Source: Acidobacteriaceae bacterium (GTDB taxonomy: Bacteria; Acidobacteriota; Terriglobia; Terriglobales; SbA1). From it: DNA of 5,599 nt. The stretch spans positions 1-5,599 of the forward strand of contig JAFAGX010000527.1 of assembly GCA_019237515.1 (NCBI GenBank), read 5' to 3'. This document shows, in pieces, positions 4,762 to 5,599 of this stretch; the stretch's first letter is position 1; the number at the start of each line of letters is the position of its first letter. Under the pieces are notes generated by a model. That model saw only the letters and a program-made list of their open reading frames with translations. It ran no database searches and was not told the DNA's origin. A program made the translations under genes and the position numbers.

Positions 4762-5599
4762 ATGAAAACAGCTGAGGTCGTGATTGTTGGGGGCGGCATT
4801 GTCGGCTCAAGCATTGCCTATCACCTCACAGAAGCCGGGTGCAAAGATGTTCTGGTGGTTGAGCGTGAAAGTGCCCAGGGTAAGGGGTCAACCGGCAAAA
4901 GCATGGGCGGCGTGCGAGCGCAGTTTTCGACCGCAATCAGCATCCTTATGTCGCTGTACTCAATTCCCTTCTATGCAGCATTTGATGAACGGCTAGGATA
5001 TCCGGCTGGATACAAACCGCAGGGTTATCTGTTCTGCGCCACAACCGAGAAACATCTGGCGTATCTCCGCGCGAATTATGAGAAGCAAGTTGCACTCGGA
5101 CTCCAAAACGTTCGTCTGATTACCGCGGACGAGATTCGCGGCAGGTTCCCCCAGCTTCGGTCGGATGACATTTTTGGCGGCAGCTTCTGCTCAACTGACG
5201 GCTTCGTCGATCCCTACAGCGCGATGACAGGGTTGATGGCTTGGGCCACGGATCATGGCGCCACTTTATGGAAGCGCACAGCTCTTACGAGCATTCGACG
5301 CGACGGCGAAGGGATTTGTGGAGTAGAAACAAGCCGAGGCCCAGTTGCAACACGCAAGGTGGTAAATGCGGCGGGCCCATGGGCTGCGGAAGTGGCCAGA
5401 ATGGCTGGGATCAATCTCCCGGTTGAACCGCTCCGCCGTATGTTGGTGCCGACAGAACCATTCGATCAATTTCCGCACAGCGCGCCCATGATCATTGATA
5501 TGTCAACCGGGTTTCACTTCCGCCCGGAAGCCCTGGGATTTCTGCTGGCCTGGAATGATCCTGACGAGACACCTGGATTCAAGACTGACTTTGAACCAA
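4762..5599 (+). CDS. FAD-dependent oxidoreductase, DAO / sarcosine oxidase-like family (runs off right edge)
   Basis: An uninterrupted frame of 279 codons runs from the ATG at 4762 to the window end. The N-terminus is a dinucleotide-binding Rossmann motif, VVIVGGGIVGSSIAYHL, with Gly10, Gly12 and Gly15, followed by LVVERE where Glu34 would bind the FAD ribose. Next comes the STGKSMGGVRAQFST segment (44-58 approx), a family-typical flavin-contacting loop. Later blocks are DGFVDPYSAMTGLMAWATDHGA, a substrate-domain helix typical of DAO proteins, and KVVNAAGPWAAEVARMAG, the second conserved FAD-contact block. Relatives oxidise secondary or tertiary amines such as sarcosine, glycine, dimethylglycine or proline and pass electrons to oxygen or a carrier. 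The exact substrate and the C-terminal part cannot be seen. No strong Shine-Dalgarno precedes the ATG (a GGA at 4753-4755). Its nearest neighbour upstream is the signal-less binding protein on the same strand. Confidence 0.88.
   Translation, partial: MKTAEVVIVGGGIVGSSIAYHLTEAGCKDVLVVERESAQGKGSTGKSMGGVRAQFSTAISILMSLYSIPFYAAFDERLGYPAGYKPQGYLFCATTEKHLAYLRANYEKQVALGLQNVRLITADEIRGRFPQLRSDDIFGGSFCSTDGFVDPYSAMTGLMAWATDHGATLWKRTALTSIRRDGEGICGVETSRGPVATRKVVNAAGPWAAEVARMAGINLPVEPLRRMLVPTEPFDQFPHSAPMIIDMSTGFHFRPEALGFLLAWNDPDETPGFKTDFEP

Overview
The window looks like chromosome of a mid-to-high-GC environmental bacterium. The style of the genes and two families of short dispersed repeats suggest Acidobacteriota. 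That placement is inference from pattern memory, not something the sequence proves.

Layout. (1) The left edge, 2-193 on the minus strand, holds the N-terminal part of what is probably a phage-type integrase. It sits directly beside the 3' end of a complete tRNA-Ser(CGA) gene (280-369, minus), the classic arrangement of an integrative element at a tRNA attachment site. A perfect 9-bp inverted repeat covers the integrase ribosome binding site. (2) From 369 rightwards the genes look like ordinary chromosome: tadA (tRNA adenosine deaminase, 417-905, minus) and, divergent from it, a solitary nuoI (complex I 2x[4Fe-4S] subunit, 978-1439, plus). (3) From 1529 to 3541 there is a probable minus-strand pair, an exported creatininase-family hydrolase followed 18 bp later by an agmatine deiminase. 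The agmatine deiminase carries an in-frame insertion that appears to be a dispersed DNA repeat. (4) Divergent from that pair on the plus strand are a periplasmic-binding-protein-fold protein without a signal peptide (3702-4637) and, after a 124-bp gap, an FAD-dependent oxidoreductase of the DAO / sarcosine oxidase type. The oxidoreductase (4762 onward) runs off the right edge.

Working together. The tRNA and tadA are housekeeping translation functions and mark the probable core side of the element junction. The right half groups enzymes of amidine/guanidine and secondary-amine chemistry: agmatine deiminase, a creatininase-like amidohydrolase and a sarcosine-oxidase-like flavoenzyme, with a small-molecule-binding protein between them. 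A shared role in using guanidino or N-methylated compounds is possible but unproven; no creatinase, N-carbamoylputrescine amidase or transporter is visible.

DNA-level structure. Two arrays of an imperfect 7-bp repeat (AGCTAGN-like) lie in the spacers at 377-410 and 1506-1540, and the second supplies the stop codon of the agmatine deiminase gene. No stretch longer than 300 bases lacks a gene. No CRISPR array, rRNA or complete insertion sequence was seen, and no entirely new multi-gene system is evident.
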